64,000 nt of DNA from Salticus scenicus (Eukaryota; Arthropoda; Arachnida; Araneae; Salticidae), in NCBI GenBank assembly GCA_963930645.1, contig CAWVNO010000515.1:2526838-2590837 (forward strand), written 5' to 3'. A model generated the notes under the pieces. The model did not search any database. It was not told the origin of the DNA and saw only the letters and a program-made list of their open reading frames with translations. The translations under genes were made by a program, and so were the position numbers. Position 1 is the first letter of the stretch; each line of letters begins with the position of its first letter. Shown one piece after another: positions 35,561 through 46,073 of this stretch.

Positions 35561-36194
35561 TATACTTAGGTTTTTGCCCTATGGACATTTTTGCATAATA
35601 TCTATTATATATATAATAATTCGCTATTGCAATGATCTAACACCAGGAAGGAAAATGTGAATAGATGAAAAATGAACCACATATGGAAAGGAAGCCTTAT
35701 ACAAGGCAAAAAGTAATTTAAAAGTAGAGAATAATAAAAACATGTACAGAGCAATCCAGTATCATCATACTATAATAGAATGAAATACAATGCTTGAGAG
35801 AAAAAAAAAATCTACTAATAGAATTAATAGGATTAAATAGGAATATGCTATTAGACAATGCTCAAACCCAGAAAAAGTTTATGTATATCATTTTCAAACA
35901 AGAGACCTAAATTTTGAAATATTTGCCGTTTTTTGCGATTTTTATGCAATTTTTTTCCTATACAATTTTATATATATATTTACATATATTTACGTAATAA
36001 ATTTCGAATAATGTAAATATACTAAAATTACTTTTGAAAATAATGTATTTTTTCCGAAAATAATTGAAAACCGACAAAATGTCTCAAAATTTAAGCCACA
36101 TTCGTTGACTAAAATTAAATTTATAACAAGGGGGAAAAAATACATTATTTTTAAATTTATTTTTATTCTATTAAAATTGCCCATAATTATTTTT
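35561..36194. other. AT-rich stretch without recognisable gene
   Basis: No gene, termini or RNA structure seen. A 64-codon minus-strand frame near 35990-36184 has no domain. Confidence 0.55.
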
Positions 36195-37195
36195 ACTTTC
36201 CGAACACTATAGTGAGGAAAGTATTGTAATCATGTCAAAAATCCGAATTCGAGATTTTGATGTTTCTATACGTTTTGAGGTCCCCTGAGTCCGTTTTCAC
36301 TATTTTTACAATGATGTATGTGTGTATGTGTGTATGTCTGTGAGTGAACACGCTAGCGTCTAAACGCATTGTTCGATTAACCTGAAAGTTGGTACGCATA
36401 TTGTAAGTCACCATAGTACGAACCCTATAGATTTTGGTGAATCTAGCACTTATAGTTTTTTTTACAGGGACACAAAGAAAAATTCTTTATCATTATGGCC
36501 TATGGGAGCAAAATCTTAAAAGTGCGATAGCATCTAAACGCCTTATTCAATTGAGCAAAAATTTTATACACATATTATAGATCACAAATACTCAATCTGT
36601 ATAGATTTTGGAGAATCTAGCACTTATAGTTTTTTTACAGGGACACAAAGAAAAATTCTTTATCATTATGCCTATGGGGCCAAATTTTTAAAAATGTGAT
36701 AGCGTCTAAACGCCTTATTAATCCGAGCAAAAAATTTGTACACATGTTATAGATCACAGTTGAACTAACTGTATAGATTTTGGTGAATCTAGCACTTACA
36801 GTTTTTTTACAGGGACACAAAGAAAAATTCTTTATCATTATGGCCTATGGGACTAAATTTTTAAAAGTACGATAGCGTCTAAACGCCTTATTGAATTCAG
36901 CTGAAAATTTATATGAGTATTATAAATCACTGTTGCACTAACTATAAGCATTTTGGTGAATCTAGCATTTATAGGTTTTTACAGGGACACAACGAAAATT
37001 TCTTTATCATTATGATCTATGGGCTCAAAGTTCAGTAGCGTTAAATAAAACAACGTGTAATAGATGGAGAAAAATACTCAAACACTCTATTATGGTTTTC
37101 TCTCTTTTGTTTGTTTAACAACTACTCTTTCTTTACTTTATCTACAAAACTGTTAATTACTCAATGTTCGGAAAGTCGAGTGGAGTCACTCCAGA
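36195..37195 (+). mobile_element. Hairpin-headed array element, copy 2 (four units)
   Basis: Plus-strand sister of 17985-18834. Head hairpin ACTTTCCGAACACTATAG...GGAAAGT, box 'ctatacgttttgaggtcccc' (36267-36292), then a 'gtgtatgtgtgtatgtctg' tract. Four units are marked by 'tatcattatggcctatggg' near 36488, 36659, 36829 and 37002, spaced about 171 bases and each preceded by 'acagggacacaaagaaaa'. The tail ends 'tcaatgttcggaaagtcgag' then stem-loop GGAGTCACTCC, identical to the other copy. It has one unit more than that copy. The 67-codon frame on the minus strand is a by-product. Confidence 0.75.
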
Positions 37196-37850
37196 TTTTT
37201 TTTCAATACAAATTGAAGAAAAATACGACAGAAAAATCGCAATTCTAATATTTAGGCCTCGTTCAGGCTAAAAATGATTAAAAAAAAAAAAAAGTGAGGA
37301 AGAAATTTTATATAGGACCAAGGTACAATTATTGATAGGTATATGTTTTCGATGAGTTTCGATCCCTCTATTTTGTATTGGAATTGTTGTAATGTTCTCA
37401 ACACGTGATTTATCCATTTATAGAAAATGTCTGTAGGTCTGATGTAGAGATGGAAAAATTACGGAAAAAAAAAAAAAAAAAAAACCGGATTTTTTTTTTT
37501 TTTTTTTTTTTTGGGGGGGGGGCAGTTTTTTTTCGGGTTTTTTCAGAAGGGGTTTATTTCCACCCGGAAAAATAGAAAATTTCGAAATTTCTAGCATAAA
37601 ATAACGCATTCAGAAATTTATAATATTTATATTCCGATGCTTTTTTCTTGAAATAGTTTTTCGTGTTCAGCATCTTACATGAAAACACTGATTCTGATAA
37701 TGTTCATATTTCAAAAATAAAGTTTTAACCGTATTATCAAATGGTAATCCTGAAATATTTAAGTATTGTAATGAACTCCCTCCCATCACATTCATTTTAA
37801 ATTACTCATTATTTTCGAGTTCCTTTATACTTCAGTTTTTTACCTTAATG

Positions 37851-38673
37851 TACAGGGTAGTTGTATAAACTAAACTTCCCCTATAAACAACATCCTACAG
37901 CGTAAACGGGGGAACGGAATGCAACGAAATTTGGTATATAGACTATACCCTAGATGCGCTCACGGAATTTCGAAAAAAAAAAAAAAAAGTTCCAAAATGT
38001 CCACCAGAGGGCGCCTTTTCCGGAAAAACATTAAATTTAACACAATAAACGACCAAAACAGAATACAGAAACAATAGTAACATTTACTGAGTCGTTTCTG
38101 ATCACCTTGAAAAAGTGTGGTGTATCGTGGAGGTGTTGCGACGTTGAATGATTTAAAGAACTACATAACGCTCCATGTGCGAAGCATCACAACACAACTG
38201 ATCAGTTATGATCTGTTGTTGAGCACACTGTCCACCGACTTGAAACTTTGCAGGTGAATGAGGGTAGTCACATGGAGCACCTTTCCCTACTTCGTCCTGG
38301 ACACGATTAACAACTGCTCCTCTTGTGCAATTATGTCCTAATCTGTTCTTGTTTCTGAAAACAGAACTGTTTTTTTTTTTTTTTTTTTTCTGAAACAGCG
38401 TACTGTTATTTTTTCTTTTTAATGTGGTTCGATGACAGGGTGATCAGAGTCAATAAATGTTAATATTGTTTCTGTATTCCGTTTTGGTCGTTTATTGTGT
38501 TAAATTTAATGTTTTTCTGGAAAAGGTGCCCTCTGGTTGACATTTTGGAACAATTTTTTTTTTTTTTTCGGAATTCCGCGAGCGCATCTCGCGCATAGTC
38601 TATATACCAAATTTCGTTGAATTCCGTTCACTCGTTTGTGCTGTAGGGGAAATTTAATTATAACCATCCTGTA
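37851..38673. mobile_element. TA-flanked element with ~240-bp inverted ends
   Basis: Bases 37853-38671 run from CAGGGTAGTTGTATAAAC to the complement of CAGGATGGTTATAATTAAAT, flanked by TA. Inverted similarity continues about 240 bases inward ('acgaaatttggtatatagac', 'caaccagagggc', 'cacaataaacgaccaaaac'). Between the arms lies a short coding relic. A truncated relative lies at 30305. The superfamily is probably Tc1/mariner-like from the TA target. Confidence 0.75.
38218..38310 (+). pseudogene. Transposase C-terminal relic inside the TA element
   Basis: Bases 38218-38310 read VEHTVHRLETLQVNEGSHME then HLSLLRPGHD and stop. The pattern R-[IL]-x-x-x-x-V-x-x-G-x-H-x-E-H-L is what I remember for the C-terminus of transposases of TA-inserting elements with this CAGGGTGGTTAT-type terminus. 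It is about 30 codons, with no catalytic residues, so it is a deletion derivative. The assignment rests on memory of the pattern. Confidence 0.35.
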
Positions 38674-39056
38674 TATCCGTAGACTTATCTAACTGTAGTA
38701 TTTAAATGTGTATGGATATATATCATACACACACACACACTCACATATACTATATAAATGCCTGTAACAGTTAAAAAAAAAGAAAAAAAAAAAAAAAAAA
38801 AAAAGAGCAACTACTTTCTGTCAAAAAAATTGTTTCACAATTTAAAAAAAATATATGTGCAAAAACCTACTTTATTTATTTCCTTTACGTCTGAGTTAAT
38901 AACTTTTATATTATAAAAAAAATAATAAATCAATAATAAAATTTTGTTTTAAATTTCTGAAGTTTAATTAACTTTAAATTAAACTTTTATTTTATCTTTG
39001 TGATTAACTTCATTTTAAGCCATAATCTGAATTAGAGTCCAGCATCAGGTCCGGTA

Positions 39057-39330
39057 AACCAGTTTTACCCGAGCCTGACCTGCAATCAAGTTTGAGTCTG
39101 GTTGACTAAATTTTTTCTCTTGCATGTGAGGTTCGGTTCCGTTCAGGTTATTGATTTATTTTTCTTATGGGTCCGGTTGACTGAATTTTTTTTCTTGGGG
39201 GCTGGGTTGACTGATTTATTTTTCTTGTGGGTCGGGGTCGGGTTCGGATTAGATAGACTGATTATTTTTCCTGCTCGTTATGTGAAGTTTTCAACGAGTT
39301 GGGTCGACTTGAGAAACTCTTGTTTTGTAC
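39057..39330 (+). repeat. Minisatellite, ~38-bp units
   Basis: Units built from 'gtccggttgactgaattttt', 'ttcttgggggctgggttgac' and 'tgatttatttttcttgtggg' repeat four or five times, ending in 'gtcggggtcgggttcgg'. The 120-codon frame over it (39102-39464) is a repetitive leucine/phenylalanine chain without a domain and is not called a gene. An A run of about 34 lies near 39541-39574. Confidence 0.6.
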
Positions 39331-39541
39331 AAGGAAAGATACTGTCAGTTGGGAAACAGAAAGGCTCATTTTTTAATAGAAAAACCTTTTTTGTATATTT
39401 CTGTTATGAAAAAATAATATGGATTGCATGTATTTTCAAATGTTTAACACTTTATATTTTCTAAGATATTATAACTATTAAGAAACCCTATTTTTATATG
39501 TAAAAATTCAATTTTTCCGAATTTTTTTCCAACTTTTCAAG

Positions 39542-39576
<35 letters not shown>

Positions 39577-39619
39577 TTTTTTCCACTACCTCAAAATTTC
39601 CGGAAATGTGACCTCTCTA

Positions 39620-40209
39620 GGTCTGAACGTGTGTGACAAAAATTTCGTGGTGGCTCTAGATAAACCATTGCACTTAATTTCACGAAACTTTATATTTAGT
39701 TGCGCACCTTGACATAAATCAGTGTCTATCAACATTTTTTCCATATCGGCCGACAGATGACGCTGCTATGCTGAAATTTTCTTTACTTATATGAAAGCTA
39801 TATATCCGCTTCTGTAATGTACAATTCTACTAAATTGTTATGAATTATGAAAAACTATGTTTTCTCAATTTGGGTTGATATTGTCCGAAAGGTCGCTGGT
39901 GTACTGCTACTGTTCCTATTTATAAGAAGAATGTATTACAGTTCCTAGTGTGTGTAAAGGCCAAATTTCATATGTGAGCAATCTTTTGTACAAAATTATG
40001 CTGATTAAATTGTGTGGGTCGATATGTGGATCTGTTATGCAACTCTTTCTGGGTTTTATTTAGTTTATCGACCAAGGGATATCTATAGTTATTCAGTCGT
40101 ACATTTAATTCTATTTTCAGTTAGTCTTTTTTTATGAAAGCTTTCCAAGAAAGTTGAAGAATGTTTATTAATTGCCTCATCTCACTGTCCCCGCTCTCAT
40201 TTTCGTAAA
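39620..40209. other. Array relic and AT-rich filler
   Basis: 39640-39790 resembles the 31760-31880 body ('atttagttgcgcaccttgac', 'cagatgacgctgctatg'). The rest to 40209 shows nothing recognisable. Confidence 0.4.
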
Positions 40210-40372
40210 TATAGTCGAACCTTGTTAACGTGAATCTCAAGGGAAATAAAAAATTTGTTCATGTTATCAGTAGTTCATGCTATCAGTAAATGAAAAACTA
40301 ATCTTCATTTTGACGGGGATTGTGGGAACAGTTCCTGTGAAAAGTAATTCACGTTAACGAGATTCGACTGTA
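40210..40372. mobile_element. pogo-type MITE, 159 bp
   Basis: Bases 40212-40370 flanked by TA. The left end TAGTCGAACCTTGTTAACGT and the complement of the right end CAGTCGAATCTCGTTAACGT form an inverted repeat of about 24 bases with few mismatches. CAGTCGAAyCT termini and a TA target fit pogo/Tigger MITEs. Inside, 'gttcatgttatcagtagttc' contains a short near-duplication. No coding. Confidence 0.75.
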
Positions 40373-40732
40373 TTTCCAGAATACCATGACACTGATGTAA
40401 ATTATTTAGGTGTACTATAAAATATTTATTTATAGTACTAAAATGGTTTAAATAGTACTAGTGGTTTGTATAAAGGAATTTACAAAATTTTTATGACACA
40501 TTATGGTTTCTAAGAGGTATTTTTTAGAGCATACTTTTGTATCATTATGTTGAAAAAACATAACTAATTTAACGTACATTATCCTAGTAAAAATGCATGT
40601 TTCCTATATAATATGATAAAATTAGCGTTTCAGATTTTTTTTTTTTAAATAGAATCCCTCAAAAACATGCCCTTATATATAAATAGTATTATAAAATAGT
40701 ATATACAAATAGCCCTTATATATAATAGTATA

Positions 40733-40950
40733 TATTAGGTCGTTGCAAAAGTTCGTGCGGACGCGGATCATTTTATTGCCTCCAAAGACGAGAGCTTCTA
40801 TCGCCGTGGTATACATTTGTTACCCGAAAAATGGGCAAAGGTTCTAGAAAGTAATGGAGAGTATTTTGGTTAAAAATTGTCATTTGATTTGATGTATTTT
40901 TATGAAATGAAGCAATAAAAAACCGCACGAACTTTTGCAACGACCTAATA
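40733..40950 (+). mobile_element. mariner deletion derivative, 214 bp
   Basis: Bases 40735-40948 flanked by TA. The left end TTAGGTCGTTGCAAAAGTTC and the complement of the right end TTAGGTCGTTGCAAAAGTTC are identical, and the match continues 'gtgcgg' for 26 bases in all. TTAGGT...CAAAAGTT is a classic mariner terminus. Only the 3' end of the transposase remains between them. Fourteen bases separate its TA from that of the Tc1 element. Confidence 0.9.
40769..40873 (+). pseudogene. mariner transposase C-terminal remnant
   Basis: Bases 40769-40873 read HFIASKDESFYRRGIHLLPE then KWAKVLESNGEYFG and a TAA stop, with no internal stop. The phrase FYxxGIxxLPxxWxKxxxxxGxYF is the conserved end of mariner transposases. 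About 34 of some 345 codons survive and there is no catalytic DD34D region, so it is inactive. The intact reading frame and identical terminal repeats suggest a fairly recent deletion copy that could still be moved by a full-length relative. Confidence 0.85.
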
Positions 40951-40964
40951 TGAATGCCCTTATA

Positions 40965-42395
40965 TACACTAATGGAAAAAAAAATCCCAACACCAGGAAG
41001 GAGCTGTGCTAGATAAACGACATTTGGTAGGCGTGTTTATACATCTGAAAGATGACGTCGATTCAAATTTCGAGCTACGCGCATAAGTGTGGCGCTTGTA
41101 GCGACACTATGAACATGCAAATGAGGTTTGCTTTAAATAAGCGCTGTAAGGTTCGTGATCGTTATTTACAGTTGAGATTTGACGTAGTGGGTTAATTTTA
41201 GTCAAGGATGCCTCTAAGAAGACGAAGAAGCCATTATCAACAGCTCACTGAGTTTGAACGAGGTCGTGTAGTAGGGCTACGAGAAGGTGGGTTTTCTTTC
41301 CGCGATATTGCAGAAAGACTTGGCAGGAATGTATCCACTGTGCATGAGTGTTGGCAGCAGTGGTCAAGGGAAGGTACTGCCTCAAGAAGACCGGGTTCCG
41401 GGCGTCCACGTGGCACTACTGAGAGGGAAGACCGCCGTGTTCGGCGTATGGCTGTGGCTAATCGTACTGCGTCTGCAGCTGAAATTCGAGCTGCAGTTGG
41501 CACCACAGTGACACAACGAACTGTTACAAATCGGTTACTTCAAGGACAGCTCCGAGCCAGACGCCCTGTAGCGTGCATTCCACTGACTCCAAACCACTGC
41601 CGTTTGCGACGTGAGTGGTGTCAAGCTAGAGCTCATTGGAGGACGGAGTGGAGATCTGTTGTGTTTTCTGATGAAAGCCGGTTCCGCCTTGGTCGCAGTG
41701 ATAGCCGTGTGTTGGTTAGAAGGAGGCCAGGTGAACGCCTGCTAGCGACCTGTCTGCGGCCTAGACACACAGGGCCTACTCCTGGAGTTATGGTTTGGGG
41801 AGCAATTTCGTATGACAGGAGGAGCACTCTCGTGATTATCCCACGCACCCTGACTGCAAATTTGTACGTCAGTCTAGTGATACAACCTGTTGTGCTGCCA
41901 TTCATGAACAGCATTCAAGGGGGTGTTTTCCAACAGGATAACGCTCGCCCTCATACCGCTGTTGTAACCCAACATGCTCTACAGAGTGTCGACATGTTGC
42001 CTTGGCCTGCTAGATCACCAGATCTTTCTCCATTCGAGCACGTATGGACATCATTGGACGACAACTCCAGCGTCATCCACAACCAGCATTAACCGTCCCT
42101 GCATTGACCGCCCAAGTGCAACAGGCATGGAACTCCATCCCACAAACTGATATTCGACACCTGTACGACACAATGCATGCACGTTTGCATGCTTGCATTC
42201 AAAATTCTGGCGGTAACACCGGTTACTAATGTACCAACATTTCACATTTGAAATGGCTCTTCTCGCCAATGGCTCTACCTGTGATCTTGAAACTTTAATC
42301 AATTAAATATGTTACCTAGACAAATGTATTGCTGAAATTTCATTACTGTACAATAATTTTTTCTTGGTGTTGGGATTTTTTTTTCCATCAGTGTA
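40965..42395 (+). mobile_element. Tc1-like element, nearly full length
   Basis: Bases 40967-42393 (1427) flanked by TA. The ends CACTAATGGAAAAAAAAATC and the complement CACTGATGGAAAAAAAAATC, both continuing 'ccaacacca', are inverted over about 30 bases. The single transposase frame occupies most of the interior and is much richer in G and C than the surrounding AT-rich DNA, consistent with a recent arrival. The 5' leader is 41 to 241 bases inside the element; the 3' trailer is about 165 bases. Confidence 0.95.
41208..42229 (+). pseudogene. Tc1-like transposase with one-base frameshift
   Basis: From ATG 41208 the frame runs 294 codons. Residues about 13-60 are the first helix-turn-helix (LTEFERGRVVGLREGGFSFR), a GRPRG hook lies at 66-70, and a second helix-turn-helix follows. 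VVFSDESRF gives catalytic Asp155, MVWGAIS the central strand, FQQDNARPHTA Asp244, and SPDLSPFEHVW Glu277, a 32-residue D-E spacing by my count against 34 in canonical Tc1. After Trp280 (42045-42047) one base, probably G, is missing. The ancestral frame resumes as DIIGRQLQRHPQPALTVPAL in the next register and ends at 42229 with NSGGNTGY. Without that base loss the protein would be about 340 residues, full family length. All three catalytic residues are intact; the truncated product lacks the last 60 residues. Confidence 0.93.
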
Positions 42396-42474
42396 TAAAT
42401 AGTATTATATAATAGTATAGTACCCCAGTATATAAAAGGGATTAGCTCAAAATGCATTTTTAGTTGTGTTATGA

Positions 42475-42505
<31 letters not shown>

Positions 42506-42670
42506 GTTATTTCTTCTACCATGGCTAAAAAAACAAAATGGTATATTTTAAAATGTCTTCACAGAGATAGATTACATCGACGGTTAAAATGTTGTAACGA
42601 GCACAGGTGGAAAGTGTTTTATAATCTATGCGTACCGCATGATTTTTCTTTTATTTACTTCTTTATTAGT

Positions 42671-42826
42671 ACGGAGGACTATTAGTCTCAATCTACGGAT
42701 TTTTACGATACCAGTTTTACGATAGTTGGACATTTATCGAAATCGAAAATTTATCGAAAATATAATTGAATAATTTGAAAGCAATGTTATAATTGAAAAA
42801 AAAAAAAAAAACTAATAGTCCTCCAT
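42671..42826. mobile_element. Small inverted-repeat element, ACGGAGGACTATTA family, copy 1
   Basis: The ends ACGGAGGACTATTAGT and ACTAATAGTCCTCCAT are inverted over 14 or more bases. The left interior 'ctcaatctacggatttt' and 'accagttttacga' match the left interior of 57034-57407. The centre has an inverted 'atcgaaaattta' block and an A run. Target duplication not obvious; superfamily unknown. Confidence 0.55.
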
Positions 42827-43499
42827 ATTCTACTTTTGCCAGAAATCAAAATCTTTTTTTTTTTTTTTTTTTTTTTTTTCACAATAGGCCAGATCACAGA
42901 TTAAAGCTGTATGAAGCATGTGCAAAAGAATACCACGCAGTGTGTGACCACTTTGAGAAATTGATTATTTTAACCTCTTTCTATGCTGTGTTCCTGTGTT
43001 AAGATGTAATGATGAGATCTTAAGATTTGCTGCCTCCTGCGTGGTTTTAAGATTGGACAGGTCTCTAACCGGATACGTGGTCTTTAAATTGCATGTTTTG
43101 TCTTTCAAAATGCATTTTATTTGCCTTTTCTGATAAAAAATGGTTGCGGCTTGCATGGAAATATTACTATGATAAGTCCTTTTTGGAACACTAGTTTGGT
43201 GTTTCATTTAATGCATACATTTTTTTTTTTTTTTTTTTTTTTTTTTGTGCTCATATCTCGAAATTATAAGTTTATTTATGTCTTACCAAAATAGCATATT
43301 TTCAAACCTTCTTTTGTATCATACATTAACAAGGTAAGTAGGTATTGTCATTAGTTTAGAAATTACGTCGACTTTTTTCTTCTTTTGCTGCTATCATATA
43401 TATGGCGTTCTTTCTTAGTTTAAATGTAGTTTTGAAAAGGATTTTTTAAAAACGACATAGACTTAGAAAAATTTAAACTACATGAAAATATAAAGAATG
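42827..43499. other. Low-complexity stretch without gene
   Basis: Long T runs at 42852-42879 and 43220-43246, otherwise AT-rich. A 69-codon plus frame and an 80-codon minus frame show no domain. Confidence 0.5.
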
Positions 43500-44352
43500 A
43501 AGCTTATTTATTTTTCCTTCTAAGTAATAGATATAAAATTCTGTACAAAACAGAATTTAATTTAGCACAACATGACTTAACTAATCCAAGATATTTGTAA
43601 GATAAGTTCACTGTTTAACTTTGGTTCGAATTAATTCAATATTTCAAAAGTTATTGAGATAAGAAATTTTCAAGTGACAGCCAAATTTTAAGTGGCCGCA
43701 ACTTGGAAACAAAATTGCGGAGCAACTTGCCCAGAGAAATCATCCAAGATCATCAGCATTACAAAAGTTATCGTATGATAAGTAATTTTCAAGTGGCACC
43801 GTGATTTCAAGTGGCTACCACTTGGAAACGAAAGAGCGAAGTGAGATGCCCAGCGAACTTATCTGAAATATTTGAATGATAAATCCGATCCGATGCACAA
43901 ATTTGATTCGAATTGATTCAATATTACAAAAGTTATCATAATGACAAATCTTCAAATGGTCGCCACGTGAAAATAAAATGGCGGAGAAAGTTGCCTAGCA
44001 AACTTACCGAAGGTATTTGAAGCGTAAGTTCACTATGCCACTTTGGTTTGAATCAGTTTAGTATTTCAAAAGTTATCGTTATGACATATTTTCAAGTGGA
44101 AGCCTAATTTCAAGTGACCGCAACTTGGAAACAAAATGTCGGAACAAGTTGCCTAGTGAACTCCTCCAAGATATTTATATGATAAGTTCACTGACCAACT
44201 TTGGTTCGAATTGAATCAGAATTTTAAAAGTTATCATGATTATAAATTTTCAAGTGGTAGTCTGATTTCAAGTGGCCCCACTTAGTTTAAGATATCCGCC
44301 ACTTTGTTAAAAATAACGGAAAAAGTTTATTAATAAACTTGGTTGAGATCCT

Positions 44353-46073
44353 TACACTAAGCGACAAAAAAAAAAAAAAAAAAAAAAAAAAAAGCCGCAT
44401 TGCAGAAAAAATGACTTATACCTTTTTTATTTGTAATAACCTTAAAATTAATGTTTGAAACAAATAAAACTGTTTGTTTGTACAATACCAAAGGTATGAA
44501 ATGATACCTATGTGCATTTTCGATTTAATAATTCGCTTTATTGCACACTACGAAGTACTTTTTAAAAATCTGCATAACATTTTCTTTTTGAACATAATAT
44601 GATAACCATACACTTTGTATTCTGTTATGATTCATTATATGAACTAAACAAGTTATATTTTAATATATGAAATAAAACTATTTATTTGTTAGATTTAAGC
44701 AGTTTTTTATTAAAAATATGTATTCTGCATCTGCATTGGGTTAATTCCACTTTTATATGGAATTACTGCTTTAATGCGCAATGGCATAGTTTTATACAGT
44801 GTTTTAATATAAATTTAAGAAATTTCAATGCGCCAAATATCACAAATAATTTTTTCTAGTCCTGGCAGAGTTATAGGCTGCAAATTTCGAATCATCTCCC
44901 CTCTCCCCCGCCTTTTTATAGACGAAACATTTTCGAACGGATCGCGATAAGGACTATTTCCATGTCTGGTAAAGAAGAAATTCTACTATATCCTTTGTGG
45001 GATTTAACTTAAAGTGAAAAAAGATATGATTACTTACAGAATTATAGGTTCTCATGGGAATGGATAGGATATTTTGACAATTTGAAGTGAATAAACTTAC
45101 CACAGACGCCGTGTGGTAACCGACGCCGTGTGCATTATCATCTGAAATGCTGTTTGCGAAAATGTAAAAGTTACCTCCAAAATAGTCGGTTAGGCTCCAC
45201 TTTTATGAAGATTGTGTTTTATTTCGAGTTAATTGATCCCTTGAGCATACTAATTCCCCGGACTGTTTGAAAAGTTATGCACCTCTGTACCATAATGTAC
45301 GGAGAATGTGTCACTGTTTTAAAAGTGCAATTTTCATTAAGCTGGTCATATTTTCGTTGTCAGATCTGCTTGTTTTCTTTAGCTCGAAATAAGTTAAACT
45401 TTACTCATCAACGAGAACCAGTTTATCCCAATAATTAACTAATCATTTTTTTTTTTTTTTTTTTAGCCATCTGAGGTCTTGCTTTCCTAATTATCTTCAC
45501 TAAGAATGGAATTTTTTCAAATTTTCTGTGATGTAAACCTGCTTCGTTTAATAGTTGCTGTACTGTAGTTAAAGAAATTATGCTGCTAAACACTTTTTCT
45601 GAATCTCTTTTATGTTCTAAATATAATACAAACCAATTTTATAAGCAATGGCTTTTTAACTTACAGTCATTTCGCTTGGATGAGCAACATGGCAGATTAA
45701 AACCAAATTTCCAGTTTATACGGTTAAAAAATTTTATATCTTGCTAAAAACCCTTTTAAAAATATTTCGTTAACATTTAATTGTTTTGCCATCTCACGTA
45801 CTAAAATATTTTTTTATTTTCATTCAAAAATTAATACTTTTTGTGGCATCGTTAACTGCCTTATTCTTACCATTTTTGAAATAATTTCTAAAATTACAAT
45901 TTTCCTGACAAATGCATTTTGTTTTTAACACTGGACTCAGAGCTAAAGTGTATGTGAAGGACAACATAAAAAAAATCTGTTCGAAAATTTGCTTTTTAAA
46001 CGATAAAATTGGCGGTTGTAGAAGGCGAAAAGGAAAATATCCAAGTGCGGCTTTTTTTTTGTAGCTTAGTGTA
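44353..46073 (-). mobile_element. Dead Tc1-like element, 1717 bp
   Basis: Bases 44355-46071 flanked by TA. The left end CACTAAGCGACAAAAAAA and the complement of the right end CACTAAGCTACAAAAAAA are inverted, and both continue to 'gccgca'. The interior minus strand carries a decayed transposase. The comparison with the empty site at 46525-46545 confirms precise TA insertion. Confidence 0.85.
44710..45875 (-). pseudogene. Tc1-like transposase pseudogene
   Basis: Minus-strand islands in order are VREMAKQLNVNEIFLKGFLA and RYK (helix-turn-helix), ISLTTVQQLLNEAGLHHRKF, EKIPFLVKIIRKARPQMAKK, then KLVLVDE around the first catalytic Asp (the following Ser/Lys is replaced by a stop), a badly broken middle, SISDDNAHGVGYHTA around the second Asp, and LEKIICDIWRIEIS plus KTLYKTMPLRIKAVI near the C-terminus, with the stop at 44710-44712. 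Numerous stops and frameshifts show long inactivity. The length is right for a ~340-residue enzyme. Confidence 0.75.

Larger units (their letters stand above)
37444..39619. mobile_element. Ac/hAT-like non-autonomous element (tentative)
   Basis: The left end TAGAGATGGAAAAATTACGG and the complement of the right end TAGAGAGGTCACATTTCCGG are weakly inverted, of the style of Ac-like hAT termini. Flanks share 'ggtctga' on both sides (37435-37441; 39620-39626), offset enough that the exact duplication is unclear. Outside sequences rejoin to a repeat resembling 31720-31800 ('agaaaatgtctgt' then 'gtgtgacaaaaatttcgtgg'). The interior has homopolymers, the nested TA element and a minisatellite. Confidence 0.4.

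Noticed and set aside
39102..39464. 120-codon frame with repeated hydrophobic segments
   Set aside because: It is translated from a ~38-bp minisatellite; the hydrophobic look comes from T-rich units.
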